64,000 bases of DNA. Source: Cloeon dipterum. Its lineage: Eukaryota; Arthropoda; Insecta; Ephemeroptera; Baetidae. The position numbers were made by a program, and so were the translations under genes. Below, piece after piece: positions 1 through 13,400 of the stretch. The notes under the pieces are model-generated. The model made no database searches, was not told the origin of the DNA, and worked only from the letters and a program-made list of their open reading frames with translations. The DNA is taken from NCBI RefSeq assembly GCF_949628265.1, contig NC_088789.1, forward strand, positions 33,101,883-33,165,882. Reading direction: 5' to 3'. The number at the start of each line of letters is the position of its first letter. Position 1 is the stretch's first letter.

Positions 1-1492
1 ATTCCGGGCTCCACGAAGTCCCGCTTGATCCAGTCCGACAGCCAACGCAACGAGCAGTCGCAGTACCACGGATTTGCGCCCAGAGCACTGCAAGAATGCG
101 ATTTTAATCGAAAGAATAATTAATTCCAATTATAAAGACACCCAGGAATCGATTGAATTTTTAAAAAATGTGGTTTAATGGGTCTTTTAAATTATTTTAA
201 ATAAAAAATGGACGATAATTCCTTACATGTGCGTTAGGGAATGCAGATCATCAAAGGTTCCGTTTTGCATCTGCGAGATGTCATTTCCGTGGAGCGAACT
301 GTATGAAAATTAAATAATTAAAAATGCTAAAATTTGGTGTATATGTCAACTTACATAATCCTCAAAGATTTGAGACCGCGCAGGGCGTGCTGTTCAATGC
401 ACTGAAGCTTGTTGTAACTCACAATCCTATTTTAAATTCGTTTTATTATTTTTATTTTAAAAATAAATTTTTTCCAGGCACTCACAAAGTCGCCAACTTG
501 GCAAGAGCAGTAAACGCGTGGTCTGGCAGCACTGTTATCATGTTGTTGCTCAGGTCTCTGTGAAAATTAATTTTTTATTTTAATTCAGAATATAATTTTG
601 AACAATTTGGAAATATTCTAATTTTTGCCAATATTGAAATCGTCATATCTCAGGTTTGAGCCAACAGAATTCCAAAAACCGCACACCGTTTGACTCGTCT
701 AAACCTCCCCTAGAGAGCTGATGGGTTTTGGGGGTGATCTGATCGCTCACCTACCTCAAAATTTGCCTTTTTTCATCCCCCATAGCGAAAATACCGGAAA
801 ATGCAATGAAATTTCTGATTTCTCGATATTTAAATGCACGGGGTAGGACAAGGATAAGGGTTGATCACCCTCAAAACCATTTGGCTGTCTAGGGGAGGTT
901 GAGAGGCGTCGAACGGTGTGCAGATTTTGCAATTCTGACAATTAAAACCCGAGATTTGACGTTGAAAATATTTTTCTCGATTTTTGGCTAAAATTGTCTT
1001 CACCAAATCTCGAGTTTTCACTGTCATAATTGCATAAATTACCCACCATTTGACTTATCTCAACCTCCCGAAGATAGCCGATGGAGTTTGGGGTAGATTT
1101 TTATTTATTTTTAAGGGTTGTGATCATAAGTGCACTGCGACGCGATTTTTATCGTTACTTGAATGCAGAGGGTGTAAGGGGGATGAGGGTTAATCACCTT
1201 CAAAACCCATCGGCTGTCTAGGGGAGGTTCAGACGAGTCGAACAGTGGTTAATTTTTGCACTTCTGACTTTTCGGACGTGAGATTCGGTGTCAACAAAAT
1301 AGCAAAAATTTAATTATGGTTCCGGGCGATCAATTGGTTTTAAAAAAATCCTGATTGAAGACATGCTGGACTAATTAGACGGTTAATAACGATTTTCATT
1401 GTTGTGTAATAGTAACTTACAGGCGTGTCAAGTGCTTCAGGTGTTTCAGCTTGTCCGGCTCCACAGATGTAATCATGTTTGTGTCCAAGTAT
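1..1492 (-). CDS. sli: slit exons 19-23: LRR domain 4, truncated by window edge
   Basis: Exons 1421-1492, 486-557, 355-426 and 227-298 give four single repeats, including [17 protein letters not shown], close to insect Slit domain 4. Exon 1-87 begins the last C-cap ([19 protein letters not shown]) and runs off the window after VEPGI. In known Slits domain 4 supports dimerisation. A tandem pair of foldback elements fills most of the 863-bp intron between 558 and 1420. Confidence 0.94.
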
Positions 1493-4400
1493 CTGTAATT
1501 ACAAATTAATATTTTTTAAAAATTAAATACTTGAAAAGAGGCCTACTCAGATCTTGAAATACCGCATGTTAATGCTATGATAAATGGATTTAACGGATAC
1601 GAAACGAGAAATTTTTTATAGACAAAAATTTATCGTTTTAAATAATTATTTAGAGCTGAAAATTAATAATTATTACAGGCATTTTAATTTGATTAAAAGC
1701 ACTAGAAGGTACACAAAAATCTTTAAAATCCATTATAATTAAAAATAAACAGTTAATTTTTTCCGAATATTTTTCTATGAAATTAAATTTAACAAAATGA
1801 ATAAAATCCAATAAATTTTTTTTGATTTTTTTTCTCCACTCAAAATACAAGATGGAGCACGCGCAGAACTACCACCGGCCTGGAAACTGATTTTCAGATT
1901 TTTCGCACCCATAGAAAAATTAAAATTAATTTTTTACACTTTTTCGGCTTTGCACTGATATGGTTTAATTTTTGTCAAAATTCAGCCCTTCGTCCGATAG
2001 TCGACCACGACCTCTCATCGGACACGTCTTGGAAAGGGCTTTGGCCTGGGGTACCCTAGCGACCTTTTTCAGGGTACCCCGACCTGAGATTAGGTCCCGG
2101 ACTGATTTTCAGCGGTTTTTCTAGCGGCATCGCTTATATTTTGGTCAATTTCTGCCTCGACGAATAATTATTTCTCTTAAATTAAAATTCTCAAACTCAC
2201 AATTCAGTTGTCTCAGGTGGAAGGTTGTCAGGGACGGCGGTGAGGTTGGCGCGCGAACACCGGACGACGGTGCCGGCGCACGAACAGGCCGGCGGGCAGT
2301 AGTCGGCGCCGAGGCAGCCGGCGTCGCCAGCATCGGCGCCGCACTTGAACTCGTGCGACGCCGCCTGCGCCAGCGCGGCGCCACGCAGACGCAGCGGCGC
2401 CGAGCACCTTGCGCCGGTGGAGGACGCGTCGGCGCCCCAGCGGCGCCGCAGCCACTCGCCCAACCACGCCAGGTGGCAGTTGCAGTTGAACGCGTTACCT
2501 TCCAGGTTCCTAAAGGTCACAAAATTCAATAAATAAATTTAATTTAATTTCTTTGGTTTCCACTAACAGGGTCTGGAGGGAGTCGAGGTGTTCGAAGGCG
2601 CCGGGGGCAACGCACGCCACCTGGTTGTTGTCCAGGGCAAGGTGCTTCAGGCTGTTCAGCCCCTGGAACGACTTCTTGCTGACCACGCTCAGCCGGTTCG
2701 ACGAAAGCAGCCTGAAATATTAATTAAGTAAGAAAAATTGTATGATAAAACTAAAAATTAAAACGAACAGTTCGTTTAGCTTGGCGCATCCTTCAAACGC
2801 GTGCGGCTCCACGGCGCCGATTTTGTTTCTGCTCAGGTCGAGCCTGCGAAGGTGCGGCAGCCCGCCGAACAGACCGTCGCCACCAACTTCTGCCAGCTCG
2901 TTGTCGTGCAGCAACCTGAAAAATGTTCAATTTTAACAATTTTTCGAATTTATTCCTGAAAAAAATCAGCAAAGTTGCGAGTTTCAAAGCAAGAGCCAAG
3001 CAATCGACGCGTTCAATCACGGGAACGTGTATATTTTCAAGTCAAAAACCAAATCCGGCCCATAGGTGAATTTAATAAAAATAAATAAATTAAAAACTTT
3101 CAAATAAAACAGATTTTAGGGGCGTTGGCCGTGGCGGGGAAAGGCGGAGGCTGCACATGTACCTAAAAGACGCGGAATTTTAAACTCTGCGACCCATAGG
3201 GGCAGAGTTATTGATTTTTAAAGTAAAAAACCGTTATGTGACACTTGCCAACTATCGTTTTCGGGGCCCAGGCGGGGCCCTTTGGGCCGGACGGCCCCAA
3301 TTTTAGTACCAATCGATGCCGCTCGGTGAGGTGCATCCGCTCGTGTGCGGTTTTCCAAAATCAGACCATTTTTCGAATTACTACGAATTTTTTTCGGCAT
3401 AATTTTGGGGAAAAAATCAAATTTCCATTTTTATTTTATTTTAAATATCCCCGAGTTTTCCCGGTTATGCCGTCTAGCTATCTGCGATAGGAATTACTTA
3501 AGTTTCACTAACTTTGAACACTTAGTTATATTTACAGAAGAGGAAATTTGCGTATTTTCGACAATTTTCTGCTCCCAGTCACCACATCTCGCGATTGGGG
3601 AAAAAATTCGACAAACCCTTTGGTGGATTGACGCGAAATTCATCTAGGAACATTTTAAGACCATATACGAGTCGATCAAAACAAAATCCCGGGAGGAGAT
3701 ATATTTTAAATCCTGAAAAAAGTGATTTTTGCACCTTTTCCGTAAGCTTAGCATTAAATCCAAAATTCATCATTTTTTCAAAAAGGCAGACACTTGAATG
3801 ATCTTAACAACTACATTGCATGCGTAAGACCACCACCGGTCTGGTAACCGATTTTTAGATTTTTTACTCCCATAGAAAAATTAAAATTAATTTTTTCCGG
3901 TTTTTCGGCTTTGTGACGCTTAAAATTCTGGTTTTATTTTGGTTTTATTTTTTTTAAAATTCGGTCGTTCATCCGATCATCGACTACGCCCCCTCATAAG
4001 ACACGTCTTAGGATGGGCTTTAACCTGCGGTACTCAAATGACCTTTTTCAGGGTACCCCGCAACCTGAGATCCGCTCCGAGGCAGAATTTTTTTGTTTTT
4101 CTGTACTTTTGAGCTCATATTGCGATACTTATTGTTAGCGACGATTTAAAACCCTTGTCTTTCACCGACCTTCCTCAGGTACGCGACCTGAGGACTATTT
4201 TGCCAGCGCCGTCGTTTATATTTAAGCCTTTTGGTCAATATCGTCGCCTTGACAGACATTATTTGCCAGATTGGGTGGAAGATAATTGATTTAATTACAA
4301 TTCTGTCGTGTGTTGGGGGATGTCGCGGGGCACGGTGGTCAGCCTCATGCCGGAGCAGTCGACGACGGTGCCGATACAGCTGCAGCCGACGGGACACGGC

Positions 4401-7400
4401 ACGTCCGAGCCGCACTCCTCCACCACCGCCTTCTTTGCCGCGTCAGAACCTGCCAGAGGAGAAAAATAATAAATAATAATTAAAAAGAATTAAAATGTCT
4501 TACACTTCATTTTGTCCTCCTGCATAGCCTCCAGTTTCTTCCTGAGCATCCTCTTAGGCGAGTCGCAACGCACGCCGGACGTCTCGATCGGGTTTTTGCG
4601 CAGGTAGTCGGCCAGCCACAGCAGCCGGCAGTCGCACACGAAGGGATTGCGCGCCAGGTGTCTGAAAAAGGACTTAAATCAGGGTCTGGAGGGGAAATTC
4701 CAGGGTTTGAATAAATAGGGAGGAATTTTCAGGGTAAAATCAGGTCTTATTCCATCTAAATAGCTAAGGGAATCAGCTCAGGGTAAGTAGGGGAATGCTT
4801 ACAGGGCCTGGATGTTGTGCATTGACGAGAAGGTGCCATTGCGCAGAGAACGGATCTTGTTGTCGTACAGCGACCTGAAAATGCAAAATTTAATTTAAGG
4901 AGAAGTAAAAGAATGAAGACTCACAGCAAGCTTAATGAATGCAGGTCTTTGAAAGCGTCCTGACGGATGCAGGAGATCTCGTTCGCATTCAACAACCTGA
5001 AAAAGGGGAAAAGTCAGAGGTGTTAAATTAAAAATAATAGGGGTAGTAACTAACAGGAGTTGCAGGTTTCCGAGCCCGTGGAAGAGACCGGCAGGCAGTT
5101 CGTTGATTTTATTGCCGTACAAAACCCTGGAGGTGTAAAATTTCGGTTATTTCAAAAACCCTGAAGGGTAAATTTCTAATTACTCACAAAGAGGTAAGAC
5201 CCTTCAGCCCTTGGAAAGCGTCAGGTGCGATCCTCGCGATTTTATTGTTGCTCAGGTCACTGAAAAGAATAAAATTTATCATAAACACACATAAACCCTG
5301 AGCTCAGGGTGACTCACATCTGGGTGAGGCGTTTGTAGGGGGTGAATGCGCGTGCCGGGATCTCCGTAATGGCATTGTGCTCAAGCCGCCTGATATTAAG
5401 GGAAAAATTAGCTGTGAAATGTCCAAATTGATAAGCCTTACAGTTCCGTGACGCCGTCGGGGAGGTGGGTTGGCACCCTGGCGAGACCCTTTTCGCGGCA
5501 GTCAACGATTCCCTGATCGCAGCGGCACGGATGCGGACACTGCGCCTCGCCAACGCACTCGCCGCCCGTCTGACGCTCCACCAGCCCGCTGCACTTCAAC
5601 TCCTAATTGTAAGAAGGGAAATTTTAGTGACCTGAGTTAGGGGAAGGGCAGAGGCCTTTCCAAATTGGCTTAAATATTTGTGCTTAATTTTTACATTTGA
5701 CTTCAAAGATAGGAAATGAAGATTTGTTGATAAGAAAAAAATAAAATGGCTATTTCAAAATGCTGATTCCAAAATGGCGGCTACTTAAAGTTCGTCTCAA
5801 AAGGCCTCCAAAATTCAATATTTTGATGCTTGATGTTTGATTTTTAATATTTTTCATCAATTTGAGTAAAAAATAGATTTGAAAAAAAAGGTTGAAAGCT
5901 CCTTTAAGGCAAATTTACTCTCTATCGAGCCGAGATAAATTTCTGACCTTATCATGCAGCTCGACAAGGGGCTGTCCCTTGAGCGGGTTGGGCGCGAAGC
6001 AGCGCGCGTACGGCGCCAGTTGCTGGTTGCGTTTGAGCCAGCGCGCCAGCCACGACAGGTGGCAGTCGCAAATCAGGTTGTTGTCGCTCAGTTTCAGGCT
6101 GCGCAGCCGGAAGAGCGGCTCGAACACGTCCTTCGGAAGCGACGTCAAATTGTTGTTGTTCAACGTCCTGACAAAAACAGGAAATTAATAAATAAATAAA
6201 TAAATAGAAATAATGTGTGAAATCCTGTTTTAATTTTTTAAAAAGGTTACTTACAGGACTTCAAGGCTGTTCAGGGCCTTGATTGCTGCCTCGTCGACGC
6301 AGGTAAGCTGATTAAACTCCAGTTGTCTGATAAATAAAATTAATTAATTTTAGATTTAATTTAAAAAATTAAAACTCACAAGTTTTTGAGCGAAGTGAGC
6401 CCCCTGAGGAGTTTCCGACCGACGCTGACCAGCTGGTTGTGGCTCAGGTCCCTGAAAAAATAAATAAATTTGAATTTTCGGCTATAAAAAAATTTCTGGT
6501 TGGATTTATGTAAATCAAGGGTAAAAAGGAATTTATCTGTGGGGAAACTCACAGTCGGAGGAGGTCTGGCGAGCTGGAGAAGAGCATGTCGGGCAGGTGG
6601 CGCAGCCTGTTGTGGCTCAGCCGGCTGGAAATCGAATTGCCGTCAGTCGGATTGTGTGATTAGAGAAGCGGCAAGACGAGCGAGAGGTCACGCGCCACTT
6701 GATCTTTCTCTAGCTCTCGCAGCGAAATTAAAAAAAAAAGGAAACAACGCCGTGCCTTAATCAGAACACGGCAGACAGGCAGGCAGGCAGGCAGGTAGAG
6801 GAAAGGTGAAACCTTCAACCTTCCACCCCCTGATCACCTTTCCGAATTCTTACCTCCTGTTTTTCTTTTTTCTTTTTTATAACCACTCGACCGATCGAGA
6901 GATAGAAAATAAACAAGACAAGTTATTAATCGGCTTTGTGAGAGTGCTGTTTCGAGGTTGTAATTATAGAGGAGAATTCTCGACAAATTAATTTTTCGTG
7001 CACTATGAGGATTTATTTTTTTTTTAAAAAAAAGACTGGATTGAGGTAGAATAAAAAAGTTAACGACAAAAATGTTCTAAATTAAATGCTGAACAAGTTT
7101 GCCTGGTGACTAACCTCGTGGGTCAAAGGTCAGGGTCTTAAATTTCAGGAGGAAATTTAAAAAAAAAAATTTGGCAACCCTAGAAATTTGAATTTTGAAA
7201 ATTCAAAATAGCCAAAATGTGTGTTTTACACGTGGAAACAACATATAAAAATTTGGTACTATTCGGTTCACCATGGTGTGAGAAAATCAAGGTCAAAGTT
7301 AAAAAAGGAGTTTTTTCGTACCCTGAAAATTGAAATTTTTTATTTAAATAAGGAAATTGACCCAAATTTTATTAAAAAATAATTAATTCTAATTTTACAA

Positions 7401-10400
7401 GTCCATTTTCGGGGGTTGCGACGTCCACCCCCTACTCTCTGAGGGTGGATTTTTTAAATTAAATTAATCCGGTCCGAACTTGGCCTTGTTTGGTGTCTTT
7501 TTATATGTTTTCCGGGACGAAAAAATCGATTGTGCACCTAATTTCAACGTATTTCAGAATTATCTCATCAGTTGACGTCATCTCTGCGTTTTGATCAAGC
7601 GAGATGAGAGATGAGAGGCAAAAATAATAATTTATCCTTGGCGATGCGTTCAAGTAACGAACTTTTGTAATTAAGAGTGAAGGAAACTTACATTCGCTCG
7701 AGGGCGGCCAAATCGTGGAAGGCGTCCTTCTCGATCGTGTGGATCTGGTTGTTGACCAGGCTCCTGCCGACAACACCCTTATTATCAAAAGGAAATTGCG
7801 GAAAAAAGGGGGAGCGAGCGAGCGAGCGAGCGCGCTTTTATCTTTCCGCTCCAGCGCCAGCGCCGGGGGAGAAAAATGGAAAAAAGAGAAAAGAGAAAAC
7901 TCACAAAATGCGCAGATTGGTCAGACCGTCAAAGTCCGACTCGAAGATCACCGTCAGGTTGTTGCCCTGCAGGTCTCTGTGGATAGAAAAATGCCTTTTG
8001 TTTATTTGCTCGTTACTTTTCCCTCCCTCGGGACCCAATTTGCGTGTTTCCCGGATTGAAAATGTTTTAAAAAATGTCTGGCCCCTTTAACGACGCCTGA
8101 CGGGCTCTGTATTTGTTCCAATTAGTGAGATTTATCCACAGCTAGACCGGAAAAAATAAGAGCTTTCAGAAAATGTGCAATTTGGCCATTTTTAAGCAAT
8201 TCGGAGATTTCAGGGTGAACCCTGAGCACCCTGATGGTTTTAAAAGGGTCATATTTGGTATTTTCTGAAAGCTCTTGACTTGGCGGTTCCAACGGTGTGC
8301 AGATTTCACATTTGGAACCATTACAGAGCCCGTCAGGAGCCGTTAAAATGGCTAGAATTTAATAAAAAAATATAAAAAATTACTGAAATTAAATATTTAA
8401 GTATTTTGGACATCTTTTAATGGAATTAAATTGCCTTTTTAAAGCCAAATTAAAATTTCTACAATTTCTTTACTTTATAAAATTAAAAAAATTGCAATTT
8501 TCATTTTTCTCTCCGAATTTTTGAATTTTTGGAGAGTACGAAACACAAGCCAGCTCCTGAATTCGATTCCCACGTTTGTATATAATATTGATTTCACTCG
8601 TTTGAGCTCCGAAACTCGATATCGTGATCAAATGACGAAATTATTTTATCGAGATAGTCATCAGGGAATTTTCCTTTCAACGTTTCGTCGGTCGGTTCGT
8701 TGGCAGAGCGAACAGAAACACGTTTGAAAGTTGGAAAGAAATTAGCCTGGAGCTGGAATTAGCGAGGAATTTCTTTGGACAATTTTTTTTGTAATTACCG
8801 AGAAAGCAGTTAGGTTCCCAAGCAGGAAAATTTTCTTAAAAAAAATCTTAATTGATGCCGGAATTCTTATTTAATTTTCCTGGATGGAGCCGCTTTTTGC
8901 GCTCCTTGTGACAGAAAAATAAATAAAATGATTGATCTTCCAAGCTCCATCGCTCAAAAAGAATTACGGCAACCCTGACAGGACGTGCGAGGTAACTTTT
9001 TAAAAAATAAAAATAAGTCAATTATTTAATTTAGAATTTTTCTGGACTATTTTTTTAAACAAGAAAGTTTTAAAATAATTTGATGCTAGATTTCCATTTA
9101 AAAAATATTTAAACGTCAACAAAAAATAAATATTAACCGAAAATTCTCGGACTTTAACCTGCAAACGTTCTCTCAAAGCAAAAATAAAATAAATCATATC
9201 CGAAAAATCCGCCCTTTTCGTGTCACATTTTTTTTCTTTCTTTGCTTCGCTCAAAGGAGCATTCCAAGAAGTCGGCGGAATTAAAAGACGCGCGGTGGCT
9301 GTTTCTCGAGGGCAGAAATCAAAGAGCGGAATTGCTCGCTTTACGGGCGGGCGGGCGAGCGAAAAGACTCCCTGCTTTTTTGGCCGCAGACCGGCGCTTT
9401 GCTGCTTTGAACGCGAGGGATGAAAGGCAGCGAAAGAGGGCGCGTGCGTCCGTGGAAAAAACGCTCTCAGCAGATGCACACATAAAACATCGAGTGAGTT
9501 CGTTCCTTCTTTCTCTCTCTCTCGCTCGCACTCACGGAGAAATAAAAAGCTCGCCTAATGCCCCGAGGAATGCGGCGGCCGAGAACGTACGTCAAATTTA
9601 TGTCTCAGCGTTGAACGCCCAACGCGACAATTTCAAGAAATTTAACAAGTCAGGAAATGGAGAATCACGATTTTTTTTTTAAAATTTAGGGAAATTTTAC
9701 TCAAAATTAATGATGGGAGAGATCGAGATCTGACGAAAAATAATTTAGTTGTTCGAGAAATTTGGAAAAAATTAGATATTGAACTGTTTTTTTGGGCCTG
9801 ATTTCATTCTTTTATAGATAAACACTTGCTAAATTTGGCAAACAATCAGTTCCATGAATTGTCATCAATGCAAAAACTTCTTAATTTTTTACCTGTATAA
9901 AATACGATGCCAAATTGCTAAAAAGACTGTTTTTTCTCAATTTACATTATAAAAACCTTCATTAAATCGTAATTTTAAATTTTTTAGTGAATTAAAATAG
10001 CAAAAAGTTCAGAGCAAATTTAATATTTAAATTGATTAAAAAATTCAATGGATGTAATTTTAATAAAAAGAGGAATAAAAATGTTGCTTTTGCGGCTATA
10101 CCAAGAAATAAATTTAATAAAAAAATTCATTTATTTCGAGAGGAATCGAATTTCTACAAGTTTTAAATTACAAGGGGAAAAACGGCCGAAAAATAGCGTC
10201 GAAAGGAATATTTTCAAGCATATAGAATATTTCATTTACAGTGGAAATGATTGGAAAATAATTGTTTCCTAGGATTTTTAAATAATTTTGAATTTCTGCT
10301 CTTGAAATCCGGATTTATTTTTTAAAATTAAATATTTCTACGCACGGATTTTGCAGTGGCAAGATTTAATCTGAATTTAAAGAGCCAAAAATTGAAAATA

Positions 10401-13400
10401 AATACCAAGGACACTTTCTGAACTGCAGGGTTTGCGAAAACCCGATTTTTTCCTGAAAAAACACTGCCTCGTAAAAAGCTGTTTTTTGCGCACTTTACAG
10501 ACACACACGAATTTTAATTGAAGATCATAACGGATGTCAAAAAGTAGGGATTTCCAAAATAGCTACTGATTTTACCAAGAGACCGAAAATATAAACACTC
10601 TTCGTATTTTCCAAAAGATCTTTTCAAGTGCAAAATATGACTTTTGCGGGGTTAAATTTGGAAATACCCAAACCTGGCGTTTGCAAAATTGGCAAACCCC
10701 GATTTTTACAGATATTTCAACAAGAAAAATTCCTGATATATGCGAATGAAGGCAGAAATAAGAGAAAAAAGTTAAAATTTAAATGATTTTTCAAGGAATT
10801 AGACCTGTTTGGCAGTTATTTCGAACATGGGGAATTTTTCGCGACCTTTCTTTAGGTGCAAAAAATTTTAAACATTATTATTCGGACGCCAGAAATGATT
10901 TTCAATGGAAATATTGATTAAAAATGCAGAAAAACGGACTGGAGCTTAAAAAAAGCACAATGAAATTTATTTCTGCTCGGGATTTCTACATAAGGGAATT
11001 TTGCTACAGTAGACAAATAACATCCCTGTAAAGTAGAATAAATTCTGGAAAGGAAATAGGAAGAAAAATGACAATTTTTTTATTTTTTTGGGGTTGAGTG
11101 GGGGCTGATTTGCGCCTAGATTTAATTCTTTTGCATTTCAAAGGCGAGTTTTTTCGGATTTTGGAGGATTGAGTATGCCTTCCGACTCACTAGTTGCTGG
11201 TTTGCAGAAATTATTCGTCTTGTAGCGATTAAAAAAAAAACGACGAAAAGAGGAGTGGAGCACAATTTCGGGTAGAGAATTAGTTATATAAAATTAAATA
11301 TGTAAAAATTTTGGTAAACTTAGAATATTAAATTTTTTATTCGATTTTTTATAAAAAAAATATATTAATTTTAATTCACCAGTTGCATAAACTCTAAGTG
11401 TTCGAAGCCGCCAATTAACAGATGGCGCCACCGTAGACTTTCGATTTCAAGGCACTTCCGCTGCGATTTCAGACTCAATCTAGCTACTGTGCATTCTTCG
11501 ATTAATTTGCTATTTTTTGACGCGCTGAAAACCAAAATCGGTTCAGCCAATCGCCGTAGAATCGTGAAAAACTATTTTTTGAAATAAAACAATCTTTTCC
11601 AACGTTTCTACGGCGAATGGCTGAACCGATTTTGGTTTTCAGCGCGTCAAAAAAAAAGCAAATGAATTTAAAAAAGCAAAATAGCTAGATTGAGTCTGAA
11701 ATCGCAGCGAAAATGCCTCAAAACCGCTTAAAACAAAATTTTTAAGAAAGTCTGTGGTCGCGCCATCTGTTGGCGGCTTCAATAACTAAGGGTTTATGCA
11801 ACTGTTCAATTGCTCTAATTTTTTTTATTTAATTTTTCACGCGGCTGTCGGATCGATTTGCGAGCAGGGTGAGCGCGGCGGGGAATGGGAAAATGATCGC
11901 TTGGGGCGCGCAACACGTGGAAGCAAGCGCATTATCCACGGCGACAGCTCTTTCTCTCTTTCTCTCTCTCTGTGCAGCGGCTTTGGGTGCCGTGGCGTTC
12001 GGGTCGGACATGTTTCACGGCCGCTGTCGGCTGCCGCTGACACTAATTGGGCCCAAACGCGGCCGAAATCACCCCGAAAGCCTTTCTAAAGATCGCACCG
12101 GCCGATAAGAAAAAAAGCACATCTGTTCGTTTCGTAGTTGGTACGCGCGGCGTCATATTTCGAAACGCGCCGTTCGTTCGTTCGATCGATCGATCGAGAA
12201 ACAATCGCCGGCCGCTGCCAGGGAGAGAAATTCTAATTAAGCAGCTTAATTAATCGCTCGCTCGCTCGCTGGCTGGCTGGCAGGTCGCGTCGCGGGCTGA
12301 CCTGAAAATAAATAAAAAAAAGAGGATGGGAATTTTCGTTTACGATCGAGCAGCGGAAGGAGGCGGGGGGCCAATTGTTGGTCATTGTTGCAACAATGCC
12401 GGGCAATTATCCGCGCGGCGGTCATCCAGAGAGAAAGAGAGAGAGAGAGAGAGAGCAAGAGAGGAAATGGCCTCTCGAGACGTCTCGACTATCCACACAC
12501 TCGCCCCCATCCGCCTTTTTTAAAACTCAAAATTGAAATTAATGAAACGGGATTTTTTTCATTCAATATTTTTTATAATAAAAGCTCATTTTCACCAGTC
12601 AAAATGTTTTAAGAAGCTTTTTAACTGGAAATAAGCGTCGCAGGACCAAAAAATATTTTTTCTAATTTTTTTCCAATAAATTCTATTCAAATTTCGTCTC
12701 ATTTGTGCATGGTGATAATTTAATTACTTAAAAAAAAACATATTTTGGCTGGACTTAAGCCTTTTTTAACCTTCTTCTTTATGGTTTAAAATTTTTTTAC
12801 AAAAATTGGCATCGCCTTGACGCGAGATCTGGTCGATTTAATTAAAAATTTAGCAGAAATCTGTGAAAAAATATTTTATTAATTATTTTCAGACATTTCT
12901 GGTTATTCAGGAAGACCGACACGACGGAAAACACGCTAAAAAGTCTGTCTATTTTGTTGAAAGAAATTGTAAAAAATTAGTTATTGATTATTTTTAACAT
13001 TAAATGTTTTTTTAGAAGCTAAAAATTGCCGCAAAAAATTAATTTCGCATATAAAATCTGTTTTTCCACGTTTTAATTATGTCTCTTCTACGTAAAAATG
13101 CTTTCAGGAGGCAGAACACTTTAAAAATCCCAGAATAATCCTGATGATTTAAATTTTTGTATTTTCTATTTTTTACACCCCCAATTTTTAGTAATTTCTC
13201 GCGCAAGAAATGAATTTATTCCATTTTTCCCTCGTGAAAATCTAAAACTTTCGGTCAGAGTGTCAAAATTTCCTTTCCTGAACAGATTTTTTATTTTAAT
13301 TTGCCATTTTGATGCCTCAATATCTCTCTGACAATTTTTAAGTCGAGGTCATGAGACAATTTTTTAAAACTGAGGTGCAACTGGATAAAATTGAAAAAAT

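Noticed and set aside
9242..9682. 146-codon plus-strand and 153-codon minus-strand open frames in slit intron 1
   Set aside because: Composition-driven frames in a GC-rich patch without domain, splice or homology support.
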